Below are positions 1-9,158 of a stretch of DNA of 64,000 nucleotides, piece by piece (position 1 is the first letter of the stretch; each line of letters starts with the position of its first letter). The position numbers and the translations under genes are program-made. The notes beneath the pieces are model-generated. The model did no database searches and was not told where the DNA came from. It worked only from the letters and a program-made list of their open reading frames with translations. Origin of the DNA: Rhipicephalus microplus (Eukaryota > Arthropoda > Arachnida > Ixodida > Ixodidae); NCBI RefSeq assembly GCF_043290135.1, contig NC_134701.1:63337002-63401001 (forward strand). Direction: 5' to 3'.

Positions 1-595
1 CACCTGCAGCATGGATATTTCCACTCGTTAAACCTTCGCTAAACCTTGCTAACCAAATCAGCGTTAAACCCTTCTAAAAAAGACAGCAAGGGCACACATG
101 CAGCACTCTCGTGCTGCTCGTTTCGCTTCTATCAAACATCGCAGACAAAATCAGCGAGAAGTTGTCAACAAGGGCGCTTGCATTGTGGTGGCAACGTGGC
201 TGTGAGTGGACACACCACGAGCGCATTGAAATAGATTGGGATACGTGGGAGTCGCGTGATGATACAACATTAGGGAGTTTTAGAATACCGCTTGCAAGCA
301 CTGCGGGCGTTGCGGGTGTGGCGGGTGCCATATGAGATTTAGAATAGCGTTTGCCCTGCTGCAAACCACAACGCACGATCGCAGCGACACCGTAGCCTCG
401 AAAACAGCGCTAGCGGGCCACATGCGGGCCGCTATCACCGCACGCAATTTCGGATTTTTTGCGTGTTGTCCACGAACGCGAACGCCGACTCACGTTACGA
501 CGCATGCGCAGTGGCAGCGACCGCTCCGCAAGGGCTCGCGGTGCGCTACTCTAAATCTCCCTAAATTTAGGATACTATGCTTCCCTCACTAAGGG
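1..595. other. Non-coding DNA, partly CpG-rich
   Basis: No gene is recognisable. Small ORFs occur on both strands but have no domain-like composition. The stretch from about 360 to 560 is rich in CG dinucleotides and contains an acgcatgcgcag motif near 499-511, which resembles an NRF1-type promoter element. That resemblance is suggestive only, since no adjacent exon is visible. Confidence 0.4.
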
Positions 596-1890
596 AGGCA
601 CACGCAGTGCTGTCTAGGTAATGTCCGCAGCACGGAATGCAGCATGTTGCATTTCGCGCTGGTTGCCACCGGGCCGCGCCGATGGGCGCTGGTCGCGCCT
701 GGCGTCAGACTATTCACTTTTTCATAAACGCCTCCCTGGGCGCCGCCATAGCCCTCCTTGGGCTGTGCGAATCGGCACGTCCCCTCGAAAATGCACTGGC
801 AACGCTGCGCCCTTATCCTTTGTACTCCCACGCACAGCCCATCATGGCGGTGTTTTTTTCCTTCCTGTGAAATGGTGTATAGAGTGCGCGCGTTTGCTAG
901 CGTAGCGTCGCTGCGCCCAGCGTGCGCGTGCGTCAACGCTACATTGGAGTATATTGGGCCTTTCATGATGCGCTCGCGGCCGTTTTGATAGCTCCAGATA
1001 AACCAAACTTGGTGTTACGTGACGTAAGTAGATGACGAAATATATGACTGGTGCACACATGATAATCCTGACATGCGTGTCATGTAAGGATATGACAACA
1101 TGCCTCGTTTATTATGCGCTCGCTGCTGTTTTGCTACCTCTACATATAAAAAATTTGCTGTTACGGGACGTCAATGAATGACGAAGGTGTATGACTGGTG
1201 AAAACATGGTAATAACGCCACGCGTGTCCTGTGAGAACATGACAGCATACCGCGCTCATGATGTGCTTGTGGCCATTTTGGTAGCTCCACATATACCAAA
1301 TTTGGTATCACGTGACGCGAATAGACGACGAATGTAAATGACACGGCCAAACATGATAATCATGATGTGCATGTCGTGTAAAGTATGACTATACACTACG
1401 CTCATAGCGTACTCGCAGCCGTTTCAGCGGTTGCACATATGCCAAATTCGCTATTACGTGACGTGAATGGACGACAAATCTAAATAAGAAATCGAAAAAT
1501 GATAATCATGATATGAGTGTCATGCAAAACATGACGACATGACGCACATAGGCGCTTGCGGCCGTTTTGCTAGCTCAACATATAACAAATTTAGTATTAC
1601 GTGACGTGAACAGACGACGAAGGTGAATGACATGTCCAAATATGATAATCATGGCATGCGTGTCCTGTAAAACTTGACTACATGCTACGATCATAGCACG
1701 CTCGCGGCTGTTTCGCTAGCTCCACATATACCAAATTTGGTATCAGTTGACATGAATAGATGACGAAAGTATAAGACACGTCCAAGCTTGTATGAGAATC
1801 ATGACATGGAAGTCATGTACAACATAGTTTACCTTCACCTCGTAATGTTGTGCTGATAATAAAGTTCCTTTTAACCAGCTACTTACGCTC
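596..1890 (+). repeat. Repeat family with GC-rich head, six ~146-bp tandem units and a shared tail
   Basis: The head (about 596-960) is matched by 56643-56870; this copy carries about 165 extra bases in the head, roughly 713-878. From about 970 to 1835 the sequence repeats with a period of about 146 bp. Landmarks (a gcgctcgcggccgtttt-like motif) fall near 970, 1116, 1263, 1409, 1552 and 1698. Each unit carries recurring short palindromes: accaaatttggt, acgtgacgt-like, and catgacatgcgtgtcatg with its variants. The tail (about 1811-1860, containing cctcgtaatgttgtgctga) recurs near 57410 and 59725. I see no coding sequence. It could be a non-autonomous transposon with internal tandem repeats or a dispersed satellite. 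Confidence 0.75.
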
Positions 1891-1952
1891 CAGGGATTTG
1901 TAGAACATCACCAAAAAATCTTCACAATTAAAAAAAATCACAGCATATCCAC

Positions 1953-2894
1953 GGAGTGCATGATGATGAGTGGGGTGAAGCATCGGTCAGTCCGTCCGCA
2001 CTTCCGTAAGCCTGTTCGTTCTTGCTCCCGTCCGTCCACCCATCCGTCTGATCGTGCGTCCATCCGTGCATGCGTGCGCAGGTCCTACCATCCATCCATC
2101 CGTCCATCCACGTATCCGCCCGTCTGTCCATGCATCTGTCCATCCATGCGTCCATCCGCGCGTCGTTCATGCTTCTGTCCATCCATGCATCCGTCCGTGC
2201 GTCCGCCCATTTATGCGTCCGTCTGTGCGTCCATCGATTCGTCCACCCGTTCGTGTATTTGCCTGTCTGTCCGTCCGTCCGTGCGTCTGTCCATCCGGCC
2301 ATCCATCTATCCGACAATACAATACTGCTATCTCGCTTCTTTTTATCATATATTCATCAAATAAAAGTACCTCAATTCAGCAGACATTCTAAGGACTAAA
2401 CTAGAGGTGGCACGGCCGGACTAAAGGAGCGACACAGGTGCACTCTTTTACGGCCTGCGCTTTGTATCTACTTCGCACCTTTCATCGCCGCTAGTTAATT
2501 CATTGCACTGCGGCCTAACCCTAGCTGAACTTTGCTAAAACCAAGGAGGTTACGCCCAGCGAGTTTAACATGGCAACCTTTTCTGGTCAGATAGTGCTCG
2601 AAGTGCGTTCTTCTGTTAGTAGTATTTTTGGTAAGCATAAAATTCAAGGCAAATGTTATTGGAGCTTAAGTCACCAACATTCGTCTGGTTAAGCAAGTTC
2701 ATAAGAAACAACAATATTTTTATTTATGAATAATGGGCTGGGATTTCTTCCTCAATTCTAAAGAGTGCGCGCGTACCCCTCCTCTCGTCTGGCCATGGAG
2801 GTGGCTACCTACTACTACCACTACTACGACAACTACTACTACTTCATACGTCGCGGACGCACGACCCACGGCTTAAGGAGCTTCGCTCGTAAAA
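1953..2894 (+). repeat. Minisatellite-bearing repeat element, copy 1
   Basis: It opens with a ggagtgcatgatgatgagtg motif and a gggtgaag-type terminus. It passes through about 330 bp of degenerate ccatccgt/ccgtccat minisatellite (1985-2315) and a CTA-triplet tract (2805-2855), and closes with aaggagcttcgc near 2876-2887. Copies with the same opening and closing motifs lie at 46482-46926 (+) and 13165-14985 (-). The long open frames here on both strands (Pro/Ser/Val-rich or Trp/Thr/Asp-rich) arise from the minisatellite and are not genes. About 2340-2800 is unrecognised interior. Confidence 0.6.
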
Positions 2895-3636
2895 GTGGCA
2901 TGCGCCAACGCATACATGAATATTCTTGAAGGTGTATTGATGGACATCCACACGCTTCAGCAACAGTTGGTTGGCGCTACATTTCATTAGGACGGCTGCT
3001 GAGGTGATTCACTTTTTTGTTGGGACTCACCTGCCTCTCTTTACGATAGAAAATACTGAGCGCACTTGAGCATCCATGCGAACGATCTGTCCTGCAAGTG
3101 GAGGCAAAGCAAAATTGCTTGTCCTAAGCAATACTGTAGGCACATGTCGCTCTGACCAACCTGGAGCAGTGCATGCACTAATGTTTTTTTGTTGTTGTGG
3201 CTGTCAGTAACCTGTACTGTCTACATAATTTGTAGTTTTTGGATATTTCACATAAAACCACTGCCCTTCAGTGCCAAGAAAATCCAAGCACAGAGAAAAA
3301 CCCAGTATTTGCGCGTGACCAATAAAGCATAATTCTCCTGTAACCATTATTGAATTGTCTGTGCATCAGTATTTAGACAATGCGTATTGTTTGCATAAAC
3401 CGTTAGTTTAAGTTCCTTCATATGTGGATATGCACCTTGCATGCTGACAGCAACAGCTATCGACAATTTTAAAATTATTTTATGTTTTGTAATGCGCCGC
3501 TGTGTTGCTTGCAAAAGGGCTGCCTGACGAAAAAAAATTTGTTAGTAGGCTTTCAGTCGTGATAAATGAGCCAAGAGCAACTTACGACAAAAAAAAATTC
3601 TGATACAAGGAATATGTATCAAAACTCTTTTGATTT
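2895..3636. other. Anonymous A+T-rich DNA
   Basis: There is no ORF of note, tRNA-like fold or recognised repeat. Homopurine and homopyrimidine runs near 3530 and 3590 are the only visible features. Confidence 0.4.
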
Positions 3637-3866
3637 ATGTATGGGGTTTAACGTCCTAAAACCACCATACGATTATGAGAGGCACCGTAGTGGAGGGCTC
3701 CGGAAATTTCGACCACCTGGGGTTCTTTAACGTGCACCCAAATCTGAGCACACGGGCTTACAACATTTTCGCCTCCATCGCTAATGCAGCCACCGCAGCT
3801 GGGATTCGAATGCGCGACATGCGGGTCAGTAGCCGAGTACCTTAAGCACTAGACCACCACGGCAGG
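3637..3866 (-). mobile_element. Ruka-like tRNA-derived SINE (old copy)
   Basis: Read on the minus strand, the element begins with a tRNA-like head (ccgtggtggtctagtg..., A-box region) followed by a B-box (ttcgaatccc). It continues through a conserved body that includes the complement of ggggttctttaacgtgcacc. It aligns closely with the better-preserved copy at 56941-57187. Differences across the tRNA-like part (for example gaatgcgcgaca in place of gaacccgcgcc on plus) indicate age. I recognise it as the Ruka SINE reported from ticks. Such elements are transcribed by RNA polymerase III and mobilised by a LINE in trans. No clear target-site duplication is visible. Confidence 0.85.
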
Positions 3867-4084
3867 GCTTCAATACACCTTTAACATTGTTGTTGCGCTT
3901 AACACAAGCCCGTTGCTCAGTAAAGGTAAAAATTGTTATTTCTCTAACATTTGCACGGCCTCGTTACAATCTGAAAACCAATCCAGAAGTAGAGCCATTC
4001 ATTCGTCCTCGTCCGCCGAGAAAATGTGGTACCCAACGTTTTCCCGCGTCAATCCTCGCCGCCCTACTCGAGCTAGTTGGGGGG

Positions 4085-4815
4085 TGTTGCGAAGCGCGCC
4101 TCCGAGGGCGTTACGAAGGGCGCCACGAATCTCATCGCTGCAACCACTGTTTCGAAAAACGGCCACGCCAACAGGGTCCCGAAGGCGCCACTGCTTCGAA
4201 TTCCGCCGGGAAGGTCACCAGCCGTTTGGTAGCGTAGGTTTCTCAGCTTGCGACTGCTTCAGCGCAGAGCTGATAGACGAGCGGACGAGACGAAGGTGAG
4301 TTAAACAAGGTTTATGTACAGCATATATACCGAGGCGTTACAAATTCGGCACTGGGGCCGACAGCTTAAAGACCCCAAGAGCCGAGCTCTTCTCTCTAAC
4401 ACATAGGTCTACTGCTCGCGACGCGCCGCAGGGCTTTTTGTATATGCACTGGATGGATTCTTTGAGTAATCAAATGCACAAACAGAAGAGCCGCTGGTCG
4501 TGAGGTCAGACTCCTCCAATGGTGTCGCCGCTGGGCCGCGTCATTCTCATCGAATCTGGAGCCACTGCGCTGCACGTGGCTGCGCCCAAGGACGAGTGAC
4601 GTCGCCACACATTGCGTCAGACTCGCCAGACAGGAAGGCGCCGATTGCTTCGATGGGCTCGCTGGCAGAGTTGACTGACTGTGCGTGCGCGGCAGAAAGG
4701 CACCACCGCGTGATGACGGCCAGCACGCGAGCCCGCGTCAGGCGGGCTCGCGTGCTGGCCGTGACACAGATTGCCTTTTTCAGAGGCATGGACGTTCGCT
4801 GTGGACTCGCAGGCA
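4085..4815 (-). repeat. 3' LTR of the 4-9 kb element
   Basis: This 731-bp direct repeat matches 8367-9158 almost throughout. Shared blocks include ccgctgggccgcgtcattct, ggacgagtgacgtcgccac and the terminal gtggactcgcaggca. It starts TGTTGCGAAG and ends GGCA on plus, giving a minus-strand LTR of form TG...CA. It differs from its partner by lacking an internal duplication near the left end and by carrying a 21-bp perfect palindrome (4716-4762). The many substitutions between the two LTRs imply that the insertion is not recent. Confidence 0.85.
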
Positions 4816-5426
4816 TAACAACACCCTTACCGCCACACAATGCGCCGGAAAGACGAGCTGCTTCTGCGTGGCTCGGATGTCAGGCGCGCTCGTTCGCCAG
4901 GTCAATCCTGGTTCGCCTCCAGGGCCATGGGGAGAATGCAGCTCCAAACTCTGTTCCGGGAACACATCCCATTCTTGAGGACGGATCCCAGCTCCACTGG
5001 CTTGTCACCACAACTTGTCGACCAGCTTCGCTCGTCTCTTCTTACGATCTTGGTCTCAGCACTTGTCGATGGTTCGATGGTTCTGCAACTTGCCAAGAAC
5101 GGTTCGACAACAGACACCACACGACACAAGCAAGTGCCCTCGGTCACCCGACAGAACACCAGACAAAGTATAGTACAACATATACCTAGCTACGTGTCTA
5201 TGGGTGTTTCGTTTCCTCTACATCAAGAGGCACATGCGGGACCCAAGACTCTTAAAATGACAACTCAAATTTTTACACGTACAATAACGTAACGAAATAG
5301 AATAGAACATAAAGTTGCCTCCTTGAGCACATTCTGGACGAGAGCGCTCAGCTAAGGCCGTGATGAGGGCAAAATTTTGCCCCGAATCGCCAGCGAGAAA
5401 CGGAAAGGTGGAGAAGGTACTAACAC
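4816..5426 (-). pseudogene. 3' internal region between RNase H end and 3' LTR
   Basis: This stretch lies between the RNase H remnant and the 3' LTR. Read on minus it has only short frames with no recognisable domain. It presumably holds the element's 3' untranslated sequence and a poorly preserved polypurine tract, but no strong purine run directly abuts the LTR. Confidence 0.45.
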
Positions 5427-5842
5427 GCACGGCTCAATGCGTCTGCGTTAGCGTTTAGCTTACCTTTTTTGTAGCGATTGTCAAAGTTTGTGCTGTTGGA
5501 GCATCATGCTCCATCTCAGTAACCGGCCACATTTAGGCGACTATACCTATGCGGTACCAAGAGCGGCACATACTTGCGACGTTGCTCAGGGAAACAACGT
5601 TACGGTTTGCTACGGATTGGCTCCTCACCAGCTAGCTCTATATCGTGTTCAATCACCGTCTTGTTTCCTGGACGGTCCGAAAACACGTCTTCAAACTTGG
5701 AAACAATCCTTTTCAGGTCCTCCTTCTGGACTTCACTTAACCTAGGCTCTAGGTTCAACTGCTCCAAGGTTACCTCCGATCTCCTTTCGATTACATAACT
5801 AGAACTCGAAATTTCTGCTCCTCCTTCCTCCGAAGCATTCAA
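5427..5842 (-). pseudogene. pol: RT N-terminal linker fused by deletion to RNase H C-terminus
   Basis: From 5842 down, an 80-residue frame contains the linker that precedes RT in gypsy polyproteins (FEDVFSDRPGN, then HDIEL and EEPIRSKP), stopping at about 5600. About 70-110 bases further on, the minus strand encodes LLRWSMMLQQH and, in another frame, RYKKGKLNANADALSRA. These motifs end the RNase H/connection region. The fingers, palm and YxDD of RT and most of RNase H are absent, a loss I would expect to be well over a kilobase compared with full-length relatives. Neither RT nor RNase H could be active. The fragment follows the integrase C-terminus directly, which fixes the domain order. Confidence 0.8.
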
Positions 5843-5849
5843 CAGTAGA

Positions 5850-6396
5850 TTTACGACCGTTTAACGTTGAACGTATGGTTTTATCATGTTACTGTAGTAA
5901 ATTTTGTTCGGCCGCCTTCCTAATTACACTTCATAATTGGCATCAGAAAGCTTCATGGGTGCCTTCCACTTGTCCGCGGATTTCCCCGCTCTCTGACAAG
6001 TGTCGCATGAGCGTACGAAGTCTTCGACATCCTTTCAGAGTTTCGGCCAATAAAACTCAAAGGAAACTCTAGTCTTGGTCTTTTTCATGCCGAGATGCCC
6101 GGCCCACGCGTTTTCATGCGCCAGTTCCAATGGTTGGCGACGATAATGTAGTGGCACCAAGAGCTGCTCATACGCGCATTTGTGACTCTCCGATACAGAA
6201 GCTCTGCTTTCTCAAAAAAAAAGAAACATTCTTTTTCTTTTCTTCCCAAGTTTACGCTTTCCATTAGCGCTTTTATCGAGAGGTCCTCACGCTGCTCTCG
6301 AATGAGCGTTTCTCGATCAACCCTCGACAGCTCACTCCAACTTTCCGCTACAGGCGAGAGCGTTGCACCCCTCTCGCTCTGACTCAAAGGCGCCAT
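5850..6396 (-). pseudogene. pol: Integrase zinc-binding domain joined to C-terminal module, core deleted
   Basis: Read on minus from 6396, the frame covers the region upstream of integrase (SELSRVDRETLIREQREDLS) and an ELLYRRVTNAR stretch, then shifts frame. It continues in another frame as LAHENAWAGHLGMKKT and, after an in-frame stop, KDVEDFVRSCDTCQRAGK, which together give the HHCC zinc-binding signature. Directly after KWKAPMKL comes SDANYEV...LGRR...IYYSNMIKPYVQR, which resembles the C-terminal module that normally lies beyond the catalytic DDE core. The core is missing. The junction lies at an AAGCTT hexamer (5948-5953) that could have served as microhomology. Stops interrupt the frame at several points. 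Confidence 0.8.
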
Positions 6397-6468
6397 GTCT
6401 CCTCCTGCTACGGAAACCGCGCCGGTCGCTTCGGCGACGGGCCGCTCGAGTGACTGCTCACATGAGTC

Positions 6469-7079
6469 TTACGGAGAATTTCCTCTATGAGGTTCCGTCG
6501 ACCCGCCGCCAAGGTCCCTTGATGGTTTACTACATTGAACAAGATCAAGCTCCTGCGAAAGCATCCGCGCTTGCGATCGCGTGAGGGCCATGTACGCTAA
6601 GTTGGAGAAGAACGATTTACCCTGCTTTTTGAGAAGCTGCTCTGAGTTGTTAGAGAAAAGATAAGGAAAACTATCGGGAAGTGCGACAGACACAGCCGCT
6701 TTGGTGCGAAGCTTACCAAACGGGCCTTCAATGACAACCGTAGCGATTGGTAAGCAGGCGTCTGCTCCTCGGCGACTTGCCTGATCCACGCGCATGCCCC
6801 TGTAAAGTCATCCGGAGACACCAATGAAGGATGGACAACGTCCATGGTTGCTGCTGAGTCTCTAAGTGCTCGACACATTTTCCCATTCACACTGATTTCT
6901 TGGAGATGTGGCTCTAACAACCGCATGTTCTTTTCCGATTCTCGGATTGTTGCAAAAGCAAACTTTTGCTTACAGTTTATCGCGATGTGCCCCTCCTTTT
7001 TGCAGCTGTAGCAGATCAGCGGCTTCCGTGATTCAAACGCCCGTGTGTTATCAGTGCGTTGTTTAGGAACCTCACTCAA
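6469..7079 (-). pseudogene. pol: gag zinc knuckle and retroviral-type aspartic protease, frame-broken
   Basis: The frame from 7079 has a CX2CX4HX4C zinc knuckle (residues 23-36, CYSCKKEGHIAINC), typical of nucleocapsid. Protease-like sequence follows (RALRDSAATMDVV, residues 70-82). The usual active site is D-(S/T)-G-A; here it reads D-S-A-A, so the glycine is lost. The protease continues in another frame from 6795 (LPIATVVIEGPFGKL, then LAYMALTRSQARMLSQELD), which shows a frameshift near 6750-6790. It follows gag and precedes integrase. Protease function is unlikely. Confidence 0.8.
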
Positions 7080-7170
7080 TTTCTCCGCTTCTGTTTGCCC
7101 TTCCCATACATTGTCCTTCGTAAGAGATGGGTCCTTCTTGAAATTGCGGTGCAGAGCGGGTTTCCGTTTA

Positions 7171-8060
7171 TCAGGTTTTTTTTGAAAAGCCCTCTTTCAT
7201 TTCATCCTTTTCAATGCGCACTGCCCTGCTATGCAACTTTCGGGGAGTATAAAACTCCTCAGCTAACTCTGGTGCCTTGTTTAGCTGTACTTCATCAAGT
7301 TTGTTCAGCAGCCAAAGCTTGACATCCTCCTCGATGCAGCGGTAGAATTGCTTCAATGCAATGCATTCTACCACTTTATCGCGATCGTCATAAACCCCTT
7401 CGCTCTTGAGCCATTCAATTAAATCGGCTTTAAGACGAAACGCGAAGTCAACGTGTGACTCATTCCCCTTTTTAGCATTGCGGAACCTTTGCCTGAAAGC
7501 TTCGGGTGACAATTTATAACGTCCCTCAACAAGCAGGTAATCACGTGGGACACTTCGCCGGGAAGAAGAGCTAACAGGTTCTGCGCCCATAGAGACCGCT
7601 CCAAAGCATTTCGCTCACAGACGTGTTCAAACTTGACGAGATACTTCACAATGTCCTCACCTACTACAAACGGTGGCAGTTGGGCGCGAGTTCTCTGACC
7701 ACTGACCTGGACTGTCGCAGAAGCTACGCTAGGCACCTGCGAACACTGTAGGACTGACAATTCTATTCGTTTCAACTCAAGGCGCTCCTGTCTCTCAGCC
7801 TCCTCACGGCGTGCTCGCCTTTCAGCTTTTTCACGTTCGTGAACTTCTTGCCTTTCAGCCTCTTCATGTTCGCGAACTTCTCGCCTTTCAGCTTCTTCGC
7901 GGCGTGCTTTGATATCCGCCCAGGCCTCATCGACTTCCTCAGTCGACACTCCTTCATTCTTCATGATCTCAAGGATCGCTTGCTTTCGTTTCGCACCGTC
8001 CAAAGTACTGCCGAGTTCCTCACAAATTTCGATGAGTTCCTTCACTTTAAGGTTCTCCAT
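7171..8060 (-). pseudogene. gag: gag with SAP-like N-terminus, coiled coil and SCAN-like region
   Basis: I favour the ATG at 8060 (MENLKVKELIEICEELG) over the more upstream one at 8117, because it begins a SAP-like helix-turn-helix (LKVKELIEICEELG...GAKRKQAILEIM). A highly charged Glu/Arg coiled coil follows (REEAERREVREHEEAERQEV and onward), then FEHVCERNALERSLWAQNLL. The frame breaks near 7540. The second part runs from about 7560 to 7171 with a SCAN-like helical region (LSPEAFRQRFRNAKK, FRLKADLIEWLKSEGV). Such proteins assemble the cytoplasmic particle that packages the element RNA. The frameshift disrupts this copy. Confidence 0.8.
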
Positions 8061-8339
8061 CGTTAACACTAGCCTCTTGCTGTTTGCCCCTGTCAAGAAT
8101 TTACTTGCCGTACCCACTATAAGTCAACTAGCAAGACGCGCAAGCAATTTTTAACACTCCCGTGTTTACTCCCTCCGCGTTAACTTTGGTTTTCAAAGCA
8201 CTTCGACTTTGCTTGAAACGATCAAAGCTCACTCTAATGCTTCACACAGCCCTTCTCTAAACTATTACAACCCGAGCTAGAGTAGTCTGGTGAACTGAGG
8301 GGAAAACATCAGGCACACACCGCATCAATGTCGCTGACG

Positions 8340-8366
8340 CTGGCCGATCCCGCAGCTGCCAACCAC
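8340..8366 (-). other. Probable primer-binding site
   Basis: Immediately downstream of the 5' LTR on the minus strand comes a TGGCAGCTGCGGGATCGG stretch beginning 4-5 bases in from the LTR edge. The TGG start and position fit a tRNA 3'-end primer-binding site. I cannot assign the primer tRNA without a search. Confidence 0.45.
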
Positions 8367-9158
8367 TGTGGCGAAGCGCGCCTCCAACGACGTTACGAAG
8401 GGCGCCAGGAATCTCACCACTGCCCCCACTCTTACGAAGCGTGCCTCCGACGACGTTACGAAGGGCGCCACGAATCTCACCGCTGCAACCACTGTTTCGA
8501 AAGACGGCGACGCCAACATGGTCCCAAAGGTGCCACTGGTTCGAATTCCGCCGGGAAGGTCAACAGTCATTTGGTGGCGTAGGTTTCTCAGCTTGCGGCT
8601 ACTTCTGCGCAGAGCTGATAGACTAGTGGACGAGACCACGGTTAGTTAAACAAGGCTTATGTACAGCATATATACAGAGGCCTTACAAATTCGGCACTGG
8701 GGCCGAGAGCTTAGAGACCCGAAGAGCCGAGCTCTCCTCTTTAACACATAGGTCTGCTGCTGGCGACGCGCCGCGGGGCTTTTTTTATGCGCACCGGGTA
8801 GATTCTTTGAGTAACCAAATGTCCAACCAGAAGCGCCGCTGGTCATGAGGTCAGAATCCTCCAATGGGATCACCGCTGGGCCGCGTCATTCTCATTGAAT
8901 CTGGAGCCGCTGCACTGCACGTGGCTGCACCCAAGGACGAGTGACGTCGCCACGCATTGCGTCAGACTCGCCAGACAGGAAGGCGCCGATTGCTTCGACG
9001 GGCTCGCTGGCAGAGGTGACTCACTGCGCGTGCGCGGCAGAAAGGCACCGCCGCGTGATGACGCCGTTGAGTTGTTCGCGTCAGGCGGGCTCACGTGCTG
9101 GCCGTGACACAGATTGCCTTTTTCAGAGGCATGGACGTTCGCTGTGGACTCGCAGGCA
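8367..9158 (-). repeat. 5' LTR of the 4-9 kb element, with internal duplication
   Basis: This 792-bp LTR is the partner of 4085-4815. Near its left (3') end a block of about 69 bp (cgaagcg(c/t)gcctcc...acgttacgaagggcgcca) is tandemly duplicated, at about 8372-8440 and 8437-8480. This accounts for most of its extra length. It ends with ctcgcaggca like the other LTR and starts TGTGGCGAAG on plus. Confidence 0.8.

Larger units (their letters stand above)
4085..9158 (-). mobile_element. Defective Ty3/gypsy-type LTR retrotransposon with integrase before RT
   Basis: Two related direct repeats, TG...CA bounded on plus, enclose 3551 bp. Read on minus, the interior encodes, in order, gag with a SAP-like start and coiled coil, a CCHC zinc knuckle, protease, the integrase zinc-binding domain, the integrase C-terminal module, the RT N-terminal linker, and the end of RNase H. 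The integrase catalytic core and RT core are missing, and stop codons and frameshifts abound, so the copy is non-autonomous and dead. Integrase upstream of RT is the Ty1/copia order and is unusual for Ty3/gypsy; Gmr1-like elements are the known gypsy-type exception. No matching target-site duplication is seen outside the LTRs (left flank ends in a G run, right flank begins taagag). Confidence 0.85.

Noticed and set aside
1928..2399. Overlapping 109-134-codon ORFs rich in Pro/Ser/His or Trp/Asp/Thr
   Set aside because: All come from the ccatccgt minisatellite and are open on both strands at once.
4500..5292. 229- and 150-codon plus-strand ORFs
   Set aside because: They lie in the 3' LTR and adjacent internal region of a minus-strand element, with no domain, and the paired LTR at 8367-9158 does not keep them open.
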